From contig OX465579.1 of the NCBI GenBank assembly GCA_950022655.1, positions 16,777,088-16,841,087 on the forward strand: a DNA stretch of 64,000 nt. Reading direction: 5' to 3'. A program made the translations under genes and the position numbers. This document shows, in pieces, positions 22,391-34,631 of this stretch. The stretch is from Alentia gelatinosa (Eukaryota > Annelida > Polychaeta > Phyllodocida > Polynoidae). The notes beneath the pieces were generated by a model. It was given only the letters and a program-made list of their open reading frames with translations. It did no database searches and was not told the DNA's origin. Positions within the stretch are counted from its first letter, which is position 1; every line of letters starts with the position of its first letter.

Positions 22391-22463
<73 letters not shown>
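22391..22463. repeat. (AT)n microsatellite
   Basis: About 36 AT dinucleotides, then TGTCATATGTGTGTG. Confidence 0.95.
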
Positions 22464-22466
<3 letters not shown>

Positions 22467-22943
22467 ATATGTGTGTGTATATGATTGGTATCCGTTAGTC
22501 CTTAACTTTATTGAATTAAGGATCCCGAAGGTACAAGAAATTCAATTATCATGTAAATCCTTACTTTGCAACAAACTTCAGAATGTGAGTCACATATTAG
22601 CTTACCGTCATTTTTTCGCCGAAATAAACCTAAGGCGATTATCATTATCTCCTACAATGTCGATGACATGTACGGCTTCCACCTCTAATGCAAAGCTAAT
22701 CATCTAATACCGTTACATATCGGACATCCATAAATATTCTAGACATATTTGTGTCGATGAAAGGAGATCAAACTCCACGCGTGTACGTCTCTATTACATC
22801 AGAGGATGATCTGCCTTTAGAGCTGTGTTGACTTCGGTCCCGTGTTCCCATAACTCCTGATTGTGTTTTGCAGGTCCTCGCGTCACGGACTATTAGGGTG
22901 AATATACGGATAAATGGTCTCTGCGGCCAAAAGCTTTCATCAT
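22464..22943. other. Interval without a recognisable gene
   Basis: AT-rich, short open frames only. Confidence 0.35.
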
Positions 22944-23285
22944 CCACCCAAAACAAAGTGTCCATAGAAAACACATAGGGAGTGTGTATCACCATACCCA
23001 GAGCATACCGATATATCCACCTAATACAAAGTGTCTATAGAAAACTCATAGGGAGTGTGTATCACCATACCCAGTGCATACAGATATATCCATCTAATAC
23101 AAAGTGTCCATAGGAAACACATAGGGAGTGTGTATCACCATACCCAGAGCATACCGATATATCCACCTAATACAAAGTGTCTATAGAAAACTCATAGGGA
23201 GTGTGTATCACCATACCCAGTGCATACAGATATATCCATCTAATACAAAGTGTCCATAGAAAACACATAGGCAGCATGTCTCTAC
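22944..23285 (+). repeat. 73-bp tandem array with dimeric (146-bp) higher-order structure
   Basis: Copies start at 22944, 23017, 23090, 23163 and 23236, exactly 73 bp apart. Each is the left part of a family 1 A block (CCACCTAATACAAAGTGTC, CATAGGGAGTGTGTATCACC). Copies 2 and 4 share GTGTCTATAGAAAACTC and CAGTGCATACAGA. Copies 1 and 3 carry GTGTCCATAG and CAGAGCATACCGA. Copies 2 and 4 look identical. Confidence 0.9.
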
Positions 23286-23536
23286 AAATCTGGAGCAACA
23301 TATATGGATATTGTAAGCTATGGGCTGCAAAACCTGGCCCATACGGAAAAGTAGTGCATATAAAAATGTTGCGTACCTAAAATGAACTAATATGGGTACC
23401 ACACTTGTCAGGAAAAGGTGGATACTAAATGCAATATAGACTGGTTTCAGATAAAAGCGGTTGTATACACCTCAGAGTTACCTCTGCGCAATATCCTCGC
23501 ATGCGCTCGGACATTACTACATGTCAACTACTCGAA
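23286..23536 (+). repeat. Family 1 A-block remainder and half hairpin
   Basis: The A block continues to GGAAAAGGTGGATACTAAATG. The hairpin starts GACTGGTTTCAGATAAAAGC but stops after ACTACATGTCAACTACTCG, so the right arm is missing. Confidence 0.7.
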
Positions 23537-23887
23537 TTACACAATTACAAGACAATTGTTCAAAATCTTTGTTTAAAACGGGAATCCCGGAAGGCAATAT
23601 CCAAACTATAATTGACAATTTGTATATATGCAAACATTGACAGTACATTGCATTAGGTTGTTCATGGTACATACTGTTTGATCCCCTAAAGATAACGATG
23701 ATGTGGTACATTGTATTTATGCTAATTTATAAATATTCCTATGTTGGTGTAAAATACCGAAATATCCGTAGATTATGAGAGTCTTATCTAATACAGTAAG
23801 GCACTATAACGAGTCTTTTTCTGGACAAGCTGTTACTGTTTGCAGCGTCGACTCGGGGGAAAATACCAGTAACAGGGAGATTTTCAT
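23537..23887. other. AT-rich interval, no gene seen
   Basis: No supported feature. Confidence 0.3.
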
Positions 23888-24232
23888 TTTACTATATATC
23901 CATGCCGTATTTACTGTAAATACGTACCGTTTTGACATATAGCGTAAAAATACTGTACGGACCACTGGTCCGTACACTAAAATACGGGCCACCTTGCAAA
24001 ACACGTTTATTAACATATTGGTTGTTAAAAATTAAATTAATGATTTTTTTTAAATTTTGGGTATATAGTAAATACATAACGTCCAACCATGCTTGTACAA
24101 GTCACAGAACTCGATGATAATTTACAGTTTGTACGGAACTCGGCATAAATGCCTCGTTCCATACAAACCGTAAATTACCATCTTGTTCTGTGACTTGTAC
24201 AGCATGGTCAGGACGTTCTATATAAGTACATA
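23888..24232 (+). repeat. Composite palindromic element, family 5, complete
   Basis: A block TTTTACTATATATCC (23888) to GGGTATATAGTAAA (24072), containing the small palindrome CGGACCACTGGTCCG. Hairpin to 24232 with arms CCATGCTTGTACAAGTCACAG / CTGTGACTTGTACAGCATGG and tip ACTCGGCATAAATGCCTCGT. Confidence 0.8.
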
Positions 24233-24940
24233 TTCATTTCCATTGTTCAACATATTGTATCATCTGCTGTTGCTGGAAGAGCGATTCATAATGTAATCGA
24301 ATGCAATAAAGCCTTTAAAAAAAAAACACGCTTGTATCTGAAACCAGTCAATATTGTGCGTGTATGTCTATCTCTCATTATCTGCGAAAAGCTCAGAGTC
24401 TAGAGAAACGTAAAAGTTTTAAAGGAGAGGCCTTCTTCTGATATTAATTAAGATGAAGCGTGCACGGCTTCATTATCAACCACTGACGTTAAGAGAGTTC
24501 CCATCTTCATCCACATTAGTTGGAGTTAAACTTTAATGCACTGTTTTATCAAAGGCATTAAAAGTCTAGATTCCTCCATGAAACATGATAAATGTTTGCT
24601 TTTGAGCTGGGTGATTCTCTCTCGGTTTATTTTGAATGCGGTATTGTTCCCATGAAATGCCATAAAATACGACAAGCAACTGCCACAGATTTTCCACACT
24701 GAGTGTCCATTTGGGATCTCCTTTTCGGATGATAAATACACAATAATGAGCTGCTCAGTGTTTTGTCAGGAGTCTCCTGTGCAGTGCTGATACCTCGCTC
24801 GTCCCGGCTCCCGTGTTGGGGTTCGTTACCAGTGCAGAGTTGAGCTAGACAGAGTCTGGCTTCCGTCTGGTCCAGTTAGGCTTTGCATGATTCTGTAAAT
24901 AAGGCGTAGGACCGGGTAGATGGAGGAATATGGATCACGG
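24233..24940. other. Interval with a hairpin-arm fragment, no gene
   Basis: 24332-24359 is a lone family 1 arm (CTTGTATCTGAAACCAGTC) directly after a poly(A) run (about 24320-24329). The rest is unassigned. Confidence 0.4.
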
Positions 24941-26950
24941 TAGCTCTAGGCTAGGTCATCTCAATTCTCTGAGTACTCTAGGATAGGTCATCTCAATTCT
25001 CTGAGTACTCTAGGATAGGTCATCTCAATTCTCTGAGTAATCTAGGATAGGTTATCTCAATTCTCTGAGTACTCTAGGATAGGCCATCTCAATTCTCTGA
25101 GTACTCTAGGATAGGCCATCTCAATTGTCTGAGTACTCTAGGATAGGTCATCTCAATTCTCTGAGTACTCCAGGATAGGTCATCTCAATTCTCTGAGTAC
25201 TCCAAGATAGGCCATCTCAGTTCTGTGAGTACCTCTAGGATGGACCAACTGAGTCCTACTATTACTTCTAGGATAGCCAACTTAATTCCCTGAGTACCTC
25301 TAGGATAGGCCATCTCAGTTCTTTGAGTACCGCTAGGTTAGGCCATTTGAGAGAGGAGTACCTCTAGGATAGGCTGTTTGAGATCTGAGTATCTCTCGGA
25401 TAGGCCATCTCAGTTCTCTAAGTATTGCTAGGATAGGGGAGCTGGGTTTTCTAAGTATCTCTAGGATATGCCATCTCAGTTCTCCGAATACCTCTACGAA
25501 AGGCTATCTCAGCCCTCGTACCTGTGGGATAGGCCATCTCAGTCCTTTGGGTAGCTCCAGGATAGGCCATCTCAGTTCTGTGAGTACCTCTAGGATACAC
25601 CAACTGAGTCCTCCCATTACTTCTAGGATAGCCAACTTAATTCCCAGAGTACCGCTTGGATAGGCCAACTGAGTTCTGTGAGTACCGCTAGGTTAGGCCA
25701 ACTGAGAGAGGAGTACCTCTAGGATAGGCTGTTTGAGATCTGAGTAGCTCTAGGATAGGCCAACTCACTTCTCTAAGTACAGCTAGGATAGGGGAGCTGG
25801 GTTTTCTGAGTATCTCTAGGATACACCATTTAAGTTCTCCAAATACATCTAGGATAGGCTATTTCAGCTCTTGCACCTCTAGGATGGGCCATCTCAGTTC
25901 TTTGAGTACCTCTGGGATAGACCAACCGATTCCTCCCATTACTTCTAGGATAGCCAACTTAATTTTCTGAGTATCTCTAGGATATGCTCAGTTCTCCGGA
26001 TACCTCTAGGATAGGCTATCTCAGCCCTCGTACCTGTGGGATAGGCCATCTCAGTTCTTTGGGTAGCTCCAGGATAGGCCATCTCAGTTCTGTGAGTACC
26101 TCTAGGATGGAACAACTGAGTCCTCCCATTTCTTCTAGGATAGCCAACTTAATTCCCTGAGTACCGCTTGGATAGGTCATCTCAGTTCTCTGGGTACCGC
26201 TAGATCAGGCCAACTGTGAAAGGAGTACCTCTAGGATTGGCTGTTTGAGGTCTGAGTAGCTCTATTATAGGCCAACTCACTTCTCTAGGTACCGCTAAGA
26301 TAGGGGAGCTGGGTTTTCTGAGTATCTCTAGGATACGCCATCTCAGTTCTCCAAATACCTCTAGGATAGGCTATCTCAGTTCTTTAGGTAGCTCCAGTAT
26401 AGGCCATCTGAGTTCTGTGAGTACCTCTAGGATAGAGCCAACTGAGAAAGGAGTACCTCTAGGATAGGTTAACTCAATTCTTTGAGTACCGCAGGTTAGG
26501 CCAACTGAGAAAGGAGTACCTCTAGAATAGGCTGTTTGGGATCTGAGTACCTCTAGTATAGGCTAACTCACTTCGCTAGGTACCGCTAAGATAGGGGAGC
26601 TGGGCTTTCTGAGTATCTCTAGGATACGCCATCTGAGTTCCCCAAATACATCTAGGATAGGCTATCTCCAAGATAGGCCATCTCAGTTCTGTGAGTACCT
26701 CTAGGATACACCAACTGAGTCCTCCCATTACTTCTAGGATAGCCAACTTAATTCCCAGAGTACCTCTAGGATAGGCCATCTCAGTTCTGTCAGTACCTCT
26801 AGGATAGACCAACTGATTCATCCCATTACTTCTGGGATAGCCAACTTAATTGTCTGAGTACCGCTAGGATAGGCGATCTCCTTTCTCTACTCTACTTTCT
26901 CTACTTCTTGAGTACCTCTAGAATAGGCTAGCACAGTTCTATGAGTACCT
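24941..26950 (+). repeat. 2-kb minisatellite, about 32-bp degenerate unit
   Basis: The first eight or nine copies are nearly uniform (CTCTAGGATAGGTCATCTCA + ATTCTCTGAGTA). Later copies diverge, alternate GGCCATCTCAG and GGCCAACTGAG variants, and show a longer-period order in which a multi-copy block recurs (for example GAGAGAGGAGTACC followed by GGCTGTTTGAGATCTGAGTA at about 25350, 25700 and 26220). The open frames inside are repeat translations. Confidence 0.95.
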
Positions 26951-27427
26951 CAAACTTTGATAACTTTTGGTGTTTGAGATAATAAAGTGTTGATTCCATG
27001 AAACTAAGGCTACTCTCGTTTAGCACCCTCCCGACTTTTGAAACAGCTCCCTGATCGGTGAAGTGCGTACATCGACCCGAACGACGCCGATTTTCACAGC
27101 CGATGGATCCGTCGGGAAGAAGTGTGATCTGTGAGAGTCAGCGTGTTAATTTCTTCCGCTTCTTTTAACTAACGAGATCAGTGGGCGCTCATTGACATTC
27201 GACACCTGCAATCAGACCTGTGCCGGGATTATTAGGCAACACTCCCCTCTGCGTCGTTTTTCTCTTCTTTTTTTTTTAATTTTCTGAAAAAAAATTAGCT
27301 GTGTTTATTTTCCATTTCATACATCTTGATGTTTCTGTCCTCACAGGTATCTGTGTGGACACGCAGATATCATGTAGAAGCCGGTAAAGTAATTCTAATA
27401 TTATAAACATACCTTAGAGGCTGGTAA
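26951..27427. other. Interval with moderately GC-rich sequence, no gene assigned
   Basis: 27040-27240 is richer in GC and CpG than its surroundings, but gives no protein match and no convincing splice sites. Confidence 0.3.
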
Positions 27428-27650
27428 TCATATAGAACGTCCTGACCATGCTGTACAAGTCACAGAACTCGATGCTAATTTACCGTTACGACCGAGGCGT
27501 TTACGCCGAGTTCCGTACAAACGGTAAATTAGCATCGAGTCCTGTGACTTGTAAAAGCATGGTTGGACGTTATATATTTAAAATATACCCGAAATTTTTT
27601 TTTAAAAAATCAATTTTATTTTTCTAACATAAACATACCTTAAGTGGGAT
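27428..27650 (-). repeat. Composite palindromic element, family 5, hairpin and truncated A end
   Basis: Hairpin 27428-27570 (arms CATGCTGTACAAGTCACAG / CTGTGACTTGTAAAAGCATG, tip CCGAGGCGTTTACGCCGAGT), followed by ATATACCCGAAATTTTTTT, the inner end of a family 5 A block. Reverse orientation. Confidence 0.75.
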
Positions 27651-28097
27651 TAACACAATGGGATTCATGTACCTCACAGGCCGTTTGTCCCCCAATCTGT
27701 GAGTCTCAGTGGTCCCAAATTACACCTATTCACACTGAGAAGTGCCCTGAGTCTGCAACTGTGTACCCTGTATTCCCTGTGTACCCTGTGTACCCTGTGT
27801 AGGGGTGTAGGGGTGAGACTATGTACCTGGTAAGTCTTCCTATGTGAATTGAATCCGCCATGTTTACCTGAGACTGTAGAATATTCCAATCTGTGAAACT
27901 TTGTACCCAGCAGGAAATAGTCGGCGACTGGTGAAAAGGTGTGAAGTACACACGTCTCAGGTCTATTTGTCCCTACGTGTGAATCCCACATTAAAGGCTG
28001 GTAGCTTATCTTCAGACATTCATGTTAATGCAATACACATGGCCTTATCTCAAATGCTGATTATTTCTCTATTTCATTTTTTCTTTTCCTAAAACAG
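27651..28097. other. Interval with short GTGTACCCT tandem repeat
   Basis: 27768-27802 carries a 9-bp repeat (TGTGTACCC). No gene is supported. The last 25 bases form a good polypyrimidine tract ending in CAG (28095-28097). Confidence 0.4.
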
Positions 28098-28623
28098 TTC
28101 CCTGGACTTAAATTATATGGGTCCTATTCCCGTGACTCAGAATTTGAAATTAATACTTCTGAACTTAAAGACAGATCATCAAACATTTGCTGCCACACAT
28201 CTAATGAGAAACGTATACTATGATGCAGAAAATGTGTGGGTTTTACCTGGATGTACTAAGAAGTCCAACCGAGCCGTTCAGTCAATGGACTACCATGTAA
28301 CATGTAATATAGGATACAAAGCTATTGTGCTATGGAGTCGGCCATCAAAGAAAATGTGTTGGGCTTGCCATGCAGGAGTTCTAGCTTCGTCTCAATATTG
28401 TTTATATATAATAACAACTGATAACAGCGCCCCCCCTCCCCCAACTACAGTGGCGCTGTCTTACAGATTTCTGGTGGATGATAGCAGAACTAGTAACCAC
28501 TCTGTGCCTTATAAAAAGGGGTGTTCTATTGGTCTGACTGTGAATCTGATGTGTCGGGCGGCCACCAAATATGTTTATAGACCTGTTTCCATTGGCCAAC
28601 AAAAACGGTGTCGATTTTTTTAG
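28098..28623 (+). CDS. Hypothetical terminal exon or chance open frame
   Basis: An open frame of about 175 codons (ATG at 28117) directly follows a textbook splice acceptor (CATTTTTTCTTTTCCTAAAACAG). The peptide is Cys-containing (MCWACHAG), has a PPPPTT stretch and no domain I recognise. Its last 13 or so codons and the stop lie in a MITE (28585-28776). That means either the stop is transposon-supplied or the frame is fortuitous. Codon use does not stand out from the AT-rich background. Confidence 0.25.
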
Positions 28624-28776
28624 CTCTCCTAATAGCCTATTTTCATTTTGCATCAGCAGTGCTAAAGGTCCGTTGGTCGACCCTGACTGTATAATGGTGA
28701 TGGCAAATGGAAAGGGGCTAATAGGCGGACACACAGAAATTACACAGTTTTTGTCGGCCAATGAAAAGGGACCTTA
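28585..28776. mobile_element. MITE related to 4886-5062
   Basis: Ends CTGTTTCCATTGGCCAACAA and TTTGTCGGCCAATGAAAAGG are inverted. Interior CTCCTAATAG, GTGCTAAAGGTCCGTTGG and CCCTGACTGTA parallel the 4.9-kb copy. Confidence 0.7.
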
Positions 28777-28979
28777 AAGTGTACAAATTTACACTCAGAA
28801 GCATTTCACATCGTGTGGCCGCCGCCGATGAGCATTTTGCCTCCTCCACTGCACCGATTGCTCTAAAAGGCTGCCGTTTGGTCGCCATCTGATGCTCTTT
28901 TGTGGTCGTACAATCGCCCCAATGGAGTACCCGCTTAAGGGGCCACTCATATATATTGCACTCATACAGTTTGTATATT

Positions 28980-29262
28980 TATGTTAGCATGGTATAAACG
29001 TCCATAGGCTTAGCATTAGGAACTCGTACTCAACAGGCTTGTGAGTATGATAACTCATACTCAATGGGCAATAAACAGATATTTACAGGCTAAAATGAAA
29101 TCAGAAGGATATTCGTGTTTGGTCTGAGTCCCCGTGTTCACCATCTCGTTTGGAGTGCTTTGAGATATTCACACGACCATTGCCTCGTTCCTATTACTCC
29201 ATGATGCAAACTCGATAGCGAACGGGACACAGACCAAACACTCATCCTTTTCTTTCTTAATA
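28980..29262 (+). repeat. Composite palindromic element, family 7 (A + B)
   Basis: A block from GTTAGCATGGTATAAACG with GTCCATAGGCTTAGCA to CAGGCTAAAATGAAATC. The hairpin has arms GTTTGGTCTGAGTC / ACAGACCAAACACTC and TCTCGTTTGGAGTG / CAAACTCGA, with tip ACGACCATTGCCTCGTTC. Close to 52801-53065. Confidence 0.75.
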
Positions 29263-29277
29263 CCTTCTTTGATCTAA

Positions 29278-29534
29278 GGCCTGGCGTCCACCGACTACGA
29301 TAGAAATTTAGAACTACCAATATGGCACCGATACAAAAAGCAAATATCGGAGACATATCAGGAAGGTGCAAAATTGTAGACATATGTCTAGACATGCCAA
29401 TCACCACGCATTGTATGGGGTTTTTATCGGTGTCTATTCGCAGAAACGTGGTTAACTGCCCCGATATTAGGTGACCTTCCGATGCGATTTTGATTTTTTA
29501 TCGGAGTCATATCGTAGTAGATGGACGCCGGGCC
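29278..29534 (-). mobile_element. PIF/Harbinger-like MITE, 257 bp
   Basis: Terminal inverted repeats GGCCTGGCGTCCACC / GGACGCCGGGCC. Flanked by TAA on both sides (29275-29277, 29535-29537), the TWA target preference of PIF/Harbinger transposons. Inverted relative to 19.5 and 42.9 kb. Confidence 0.85.
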
Positions 29535-29861
29535 TAATGCGTACAAGATTGAGAGGGGATGTTGGTCAGATATTTCAGAAACTTTGCTTTGCGTACGTAC
29601 TTGAGAGATGGCTCGATGTATTTCTGATGCAGAGCGGCTCACCTTGATACAACAAGGCCACACACCACACAGTAATCTCAGTAGATATACACGATTGTAT
29701 CAGTCCGTGTCCCGCCGATAAAGACAAGCATCATATTCATAGCCACACTGACGCTGTGACGTCGCTAGACTTTTGTAGCTTATTATCTAAAACACCAGAC
29801 ATATCATAGAAGTGACAATGGTGCTCCACTTTTATGAAGAGGGGCTATCTGCGTAAATACA
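29535..29861. other. Interval without a recognisable gene
   Basis: No supported feature. Confidence 0.3.
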
Positions 29862-30015
29862 CACTATTGACTGGTTTCAGATACAAGCGGCCATATTGTC
29901 CGAGAGTTGATGCGTAGTAATATCCGAGCACATGCAAGCATATTGCGTAGAGTCAACACCGAGGAGTATATGACTGCTTTTATCTTGAAACAGTCTATAT
30001 TGTATTTATTATTAT
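29862..30015 (-). repeat. Family 1 hairpin, reversed
   Basis: Arms TATTGACTGGTTTCAGATAC and TATCTTGAAACAGTCTATATT around GTAATATCCGAGCACATGC. It runs into TATTTATTATTATCTACCTA, the start of a decayed A block. Confidence 0.7.
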
Positions 30016-30105
30016 CTACCTATGCACTAAATCAGTGTAAATATGTACTGCTCCTAGGGGTACAGTTATCGTACACAGAATGCACTGTACGCTGTGAATC
30101 ATTGT

Positions 30106-30215
30106 ACTGGTGCCTTTGGATACTGACAGACTGCATGCTTTGGCTGACAGACTGCATCCTTTGAGCCTTACCTACACGCTTTGACTGACAGAATGCACGC
30201 TTTGAAGAAATAAAG
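30106..30215 (+). repeat. Short tandem repeat TGACAGACTGCATGCTTTG
   Basis: Four degenerate copies of an approximately 22-30 bp unit. Confidence 0.6.
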
Positions 30216-33060
30216 CATTTTGATTGGCCGAGAGGCTGACAACAGAATTCTAGGTGCAAGATTTGAAAATGGCAGATCCCATCACTTCGCGAGTTCTGTG
30301 GCGTCGTACAGAAACCACGGAACGAGTTAGTGTGTACATTTATCAAACATCGAGGTAGAAAATGGGTTGGAATTGTCTCTCAGTGAAGAGAGCACAGAAT
30401 GCGTGGACTGAATTATAACATCTACCCAGGAACACTAGGGCTCACGACTAAATCCAGCTGAAACATAGGAACTGAAGTGAACAACTGCAAGGATGATGTG
30501 AACTATGAACGATTGAATGAAACAGAACATTTATGGACATTAAGCTGAAATTTTATTATATGGTTTGTACAACATGGTCAACAAGATTGAAACATCGCAT
30601 TGGATAATACTGCCTGTACTTGTATAACACAGATTGCTCTCAGGAGATTAAAGTGGTTAACTTTAATTGCATTGTTCGTCTTTCCTCCTCTCAGGTCATT
30701 GAGATGTGAGCGCACCGTGTCTTGGTGACGCAAATAGTTCTATCCCCTAAAACTCTCTACGTAAATAAGAAGACAGAAGAATATAAGACAAAGAGCTAGC
30801 TACCTAAACAACTACTGAAGGGTCAATAATTACACCCCCACTACGGTGCACTTCAAATTGGTTGGTAAATGAATGAAATATGGTATTTTCCAAGTTAGTT
30901 CCAACCCAATATGTAAAATAGGCATATTTACATTTGCTGATTTATGTAATCAATTATCTCAATATTAAGGTCAGTGACCGTACAGCTTTCATTACTTAGA
31001 TGTGTATTACTACACCTTTACTATTAGACTGGAATCTTATTACCAAAAAGTGCCTCAAAATCTTTCTAGATGCATTTCTGGGTAGAATTTGGTAAGAAAC
31101 TTTTTAGGTCAATTTTTGGGTGTAAATTTTGAAAAATAATTTTACCAAGCTGAAAAATTTATTTTTGCCCTTCAAACTGACAAAACAAAACAAAATGGCA
31201 GCCAATATATATTGGAAGATCAACTTTGTTTTCCATGCCTGTTCTGCCTGTAAAATAGCTTACTTGTTATAGATTCGTTCATTAAGCCATCCACATGTTG
31301 TTAGCATGTGTATCCGGAAAGCAAAAATTTGTAGAGATTAACCTTAAGTCATATACACCCAAAATGAAAGCAGCCCTGTATCTGATGACTTAATGACAAT
31401 GGAAATATTGACACACGGATTATGAGAGAATATTAACCCTTTCTGGCAGAGCGATGCCATATGTGGGTATACGGAAGAACAATGTTGTAGTTGTTCCTTT
31501 GTAACTTTTTGAAAAAATATCACAGAATTATGAAAATTACAAAACATATTAGGCCAAGTGTTGCCAGTGAATCTCTAAAATTTCGTAAAGTTCTGATGAA
31601 AATACAGATTTACTGGAAGTTTCAAATTTGTAAATATTTTCAACAACCTTGACTACAAAAGCCAGCCATACAAATGCCACAATTGGTTTTGGTGCCTGCT
31701 GTAGTATGGGAACATGGTGAATGATGAGTGTCTCTTGAAGGGTTAACTCTACCCATATACTTTTATGAATGCTATGGATATGAAATATCTTCATACATCA
31801 CTGAGGATATGTTAATGTAAAAGTTTTGTAATAAACGTGGCTAAAACAACAAAACATTGAACATAAAGTCGTCATAAGAAACATAAGAAATCAATGTAAC
31901 ATTTGTTATACTGTCATTGTCATGTACTTTCAATGTGTCACCACTTGCTGTTGATGTCTTGCACATTTCATATATTGCTTTCTGATTTGAGATCTCTCTG
32001 CAGTTATTTTTATGCACTATATATGGACCGGTGTGTCCTATACTGCATGCAATAGTCCTAATTCTCAGTCTGAAAGGAAACATTGTAGATATTTAGGAGA
32101 GACTTCTTTTATTCTTTTCACATATCCCAGAAGGGAACTAAAAAAAAATTAAACTCTAGCGGCATTATGTTAATTGAGATTGCATAACAAGGTTTAATGA
32201 GATTGACTATATGCCAGATGTTTTACTTAAGGAATTTGATTGGTTATCCTGTACTTTATGAGGAATTTAGATGTAGACCTCTTGCAAATGGAATGATACT
32301 ATTCACAGAAATAAAAGCTGCTTAAAAGCGAAAAGAAAATTATTGACTAGTTTCAGATACAAGCGTTGGTATGCTCGGAAAAGTGTTGGTATGCTTGGCG
32401 CATGGTAATAGCTGAATGATAAATGAGGAATAAATGATGAGGATATATGAGAATATTTGCAAGTATAGTGTGTATCAATTTCATAATCGCATAATATCGC
32501 CAGGATATTGCACCAAAGCCAATTCAATGATGTTTTCCTATCTAATTGTTTCTATCTCATTACAGAAGTGCCTAAGTGGCACTTATCCCATAACATATTG
32601 CGTACTGCATGCCTTTATCCATTTACTTTTTCTAATTAATAGTAATTAATTAGAAAAACAAACAATGAGGCTACTCATATGACAGAATACATGGCCGAAC
32701 TCCAAATAAGGCCAACTAATGATGCTGAATTTGATTTTGTGCCTCCCTATTGCACCAAGAGTGAGGATTGGATTAAGTAATTACGTGGGTGTGTTGGAAA
32801 AGTGAGCCTTGCATCTGCTGAACAATCGTCGTATGTTTTATTCTGTTTGTATGTTTATTCAACTGGTTCTATCCTTCTTTATTATTATCCTACCTGTGCA
32901 CGAATGCTCACACTTACTGGTTAGCCGTACAGATTTCATTCTGCACACTGTACACGAACTAATAATTCGTAACTCCTTACCACACAACTTGTTGTAAAAT
33001 GGCTTATTTTAAATAATTTCTAGGTATGTAATGATGAGGAGACATAGTGAGTCTGTCTTT
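30216..33060. other. Long AT-rich interval, no gene seen
   Basis: No exon-like block or complete mobile element. A lone family 1 arm (ACTAGTTTCAGATACAAGCG) is at about 32345-32364. Short direct repeats occur, such as AATTAATTAG near 32635-32655. No RNA gene recognised. Confidence 0.4.
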
Positions 33061-33420
33061 CTTATTTTTTCTATTTTTTTTTTAAATAATTGTATTTATC
33101 CAGGAGAAGATAAGGCAAATACATGCCTGTTTACAATCAGGCCCAGCTATCGTACTTGTAATCAGAATCGTATGATGTCTATACTATAGCCATGGTCGCA
33201 CAACCATAATACTGACTTACTTACTCTTACATCTTTAATATGGTATTTACAATGCATAGCCTCTATCAACAGCACATCGAGGGAATTTACATCAAGGCAC
33301 TGTTGTTTCGGTCGGAAATATTCACCTTCGAACTCGGTGAATATTTTCGACCAAAACAACTCTGAACAGATTTCATTCGGGCATACTAACCATGTCCATA
33401 TTAATTCTCCTTTTTCTGCT
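33061..33420. repeat. Hairpin element with TTTCGGTCGGAAATATTCACC arms
   Basis: Arms GTTGTTTCGGTCGGAAATAT and ATATTTTCGACCAAAACAAC around CCTTCGAACTCGG. Related to 37640-37810 (shared GAGACA.AGTGAGT, CTCTGAACAGATT.CATTC). The left side is interrupted by a poly(T)-headed insertion from 33065. Confidence 0.6.
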
Positions 33421-33601
33421 CCTGATCTAGGCGAAGGTCACCTACCCAGATACATCTTGGTGTAAATGAATTAATAATGGCAAGTTTTCTCTGTAATTCA
33501 TGTATGCCAACTGAGAAATGGATGTTAAGGTTAACCCAGATCTAATTTGAACCCGTTTATAAGTCACCAAAGTAAGGACGCAGATTTCTGGCAAATCTTA
33601 G

Positions 33602-33650
33602 CCCCCCCCCCCCCCCCCTCTTGCAACCCCGCCCCTCCCCCCCCCCCCCC
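33602..33650 (+). repeat. Poly(C)-rich low-complexity tract
   Basis: Two long C runs separated by short interruptions. Run lengths in such tracts are assembly-sensitive. Confidence 0.8.
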
Positions 33651-33925
33651 ATCTTTACGCAAGAGATTGGAGAGGGACGTATGCAAAATGCCCAAAACTG
33701 TTTACCACCTCACCCCACCCCCTCCACCCCTCCTCCCTATGTACGTACTTTATCGATGACCCCCATGTAGACCGCCAGGCGTTTTAGCTAATTGCTTGAC
33801 CATACACGTAGACCCTTTTCTGTATCTCATAAAGACCCAGGGACAATGTCCGTCAACTTTAATCAACACTTATGGACGCCCTTATTAACCTCAGGGCTAA
33901 TACTGTCTTAGCGAAAAGACTTCAA

Positions 33926-34631
33926 TATTATGAGAAAACGTGGTTACTGAGCACGTACGGGTGGCCATTCGAGGTCATTTGATGAAAAAATACGGCCCGG
34001 CGCTGTAGGCGGGAGCACTGTATTTTTTCATCAAATGATCAAGAACGGACACCGTACGGGCTCAGTCACTACGTTTTCTTATTACTATATACCTCCTACT
34101 TGTTTAAAATGCCGTTTTATTAATTATACAAAGCATATGCAATGCAGAGACCAGTGTATGTACCCTTTTACAGTACAATAATAAAAAAGAAATGCCATTC
34201 ACTACGGCCCGCTGTCATGGCAGGCGCGAACATTATTTATACTACACCCCTAGCAGCGGGTTGTATTTCACAGACGTTCGCTCACAGGTATATAGTAATA
34301 TGAGAAAACGTGGTTACTGAGCCCATATACAGGTGGCTGTTCGAGGTCATTTGATGAAAAAAATACGGCCCGATGCCGCAGGCTAGAGGGCCGTTTTTTT
34401 TCATCAAATGACCGAGAACGGACACCGTACGGGCTCAGTCAGTACGTTTTCTTATTACTATACACCTCCTACTCGTTGTAAAATATGTTTTATTAACTTT
34501 TCTGCACCTCAAAAAGCCACTGCTATTCACTACGGCCCGCTGCCACAGCGGGCGCGAACATTATTTATACTACACCCCCCAGTAGCGGGCAGTATTTCAT
34601 ACATGTTCGACCATAGGTGTATAGTAATATC
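33926..34631 (+). repeat. Tandem array of composite elements, family 6 (B-A-B-A)
   Basis: Hairpin 33926-34083 (arms GAAAACGTGGTTACTGAGC / GCTCAGTCACTACGTTTTC; inner arms TCATTTGATGAAAAAATACG / ATTTTTTCATCAAATGA). A block 34081-34301 (TATTACTATATACCT ... AGGTATATAGTAATA). Second hairpin to about 34453, second A block to 34631. Both A blocks hold CACTACGGCCCGCTG and GCGCGAACATTATTTATAC. Confidence 0.85.

Noticed and set aside
26576..26821. 81-codon minus-strand frame with repeated YPRGT/LEV motifs
   Set aside because: Translation of the 32-bp minisatellite; the period explains the apparent protein repeat.
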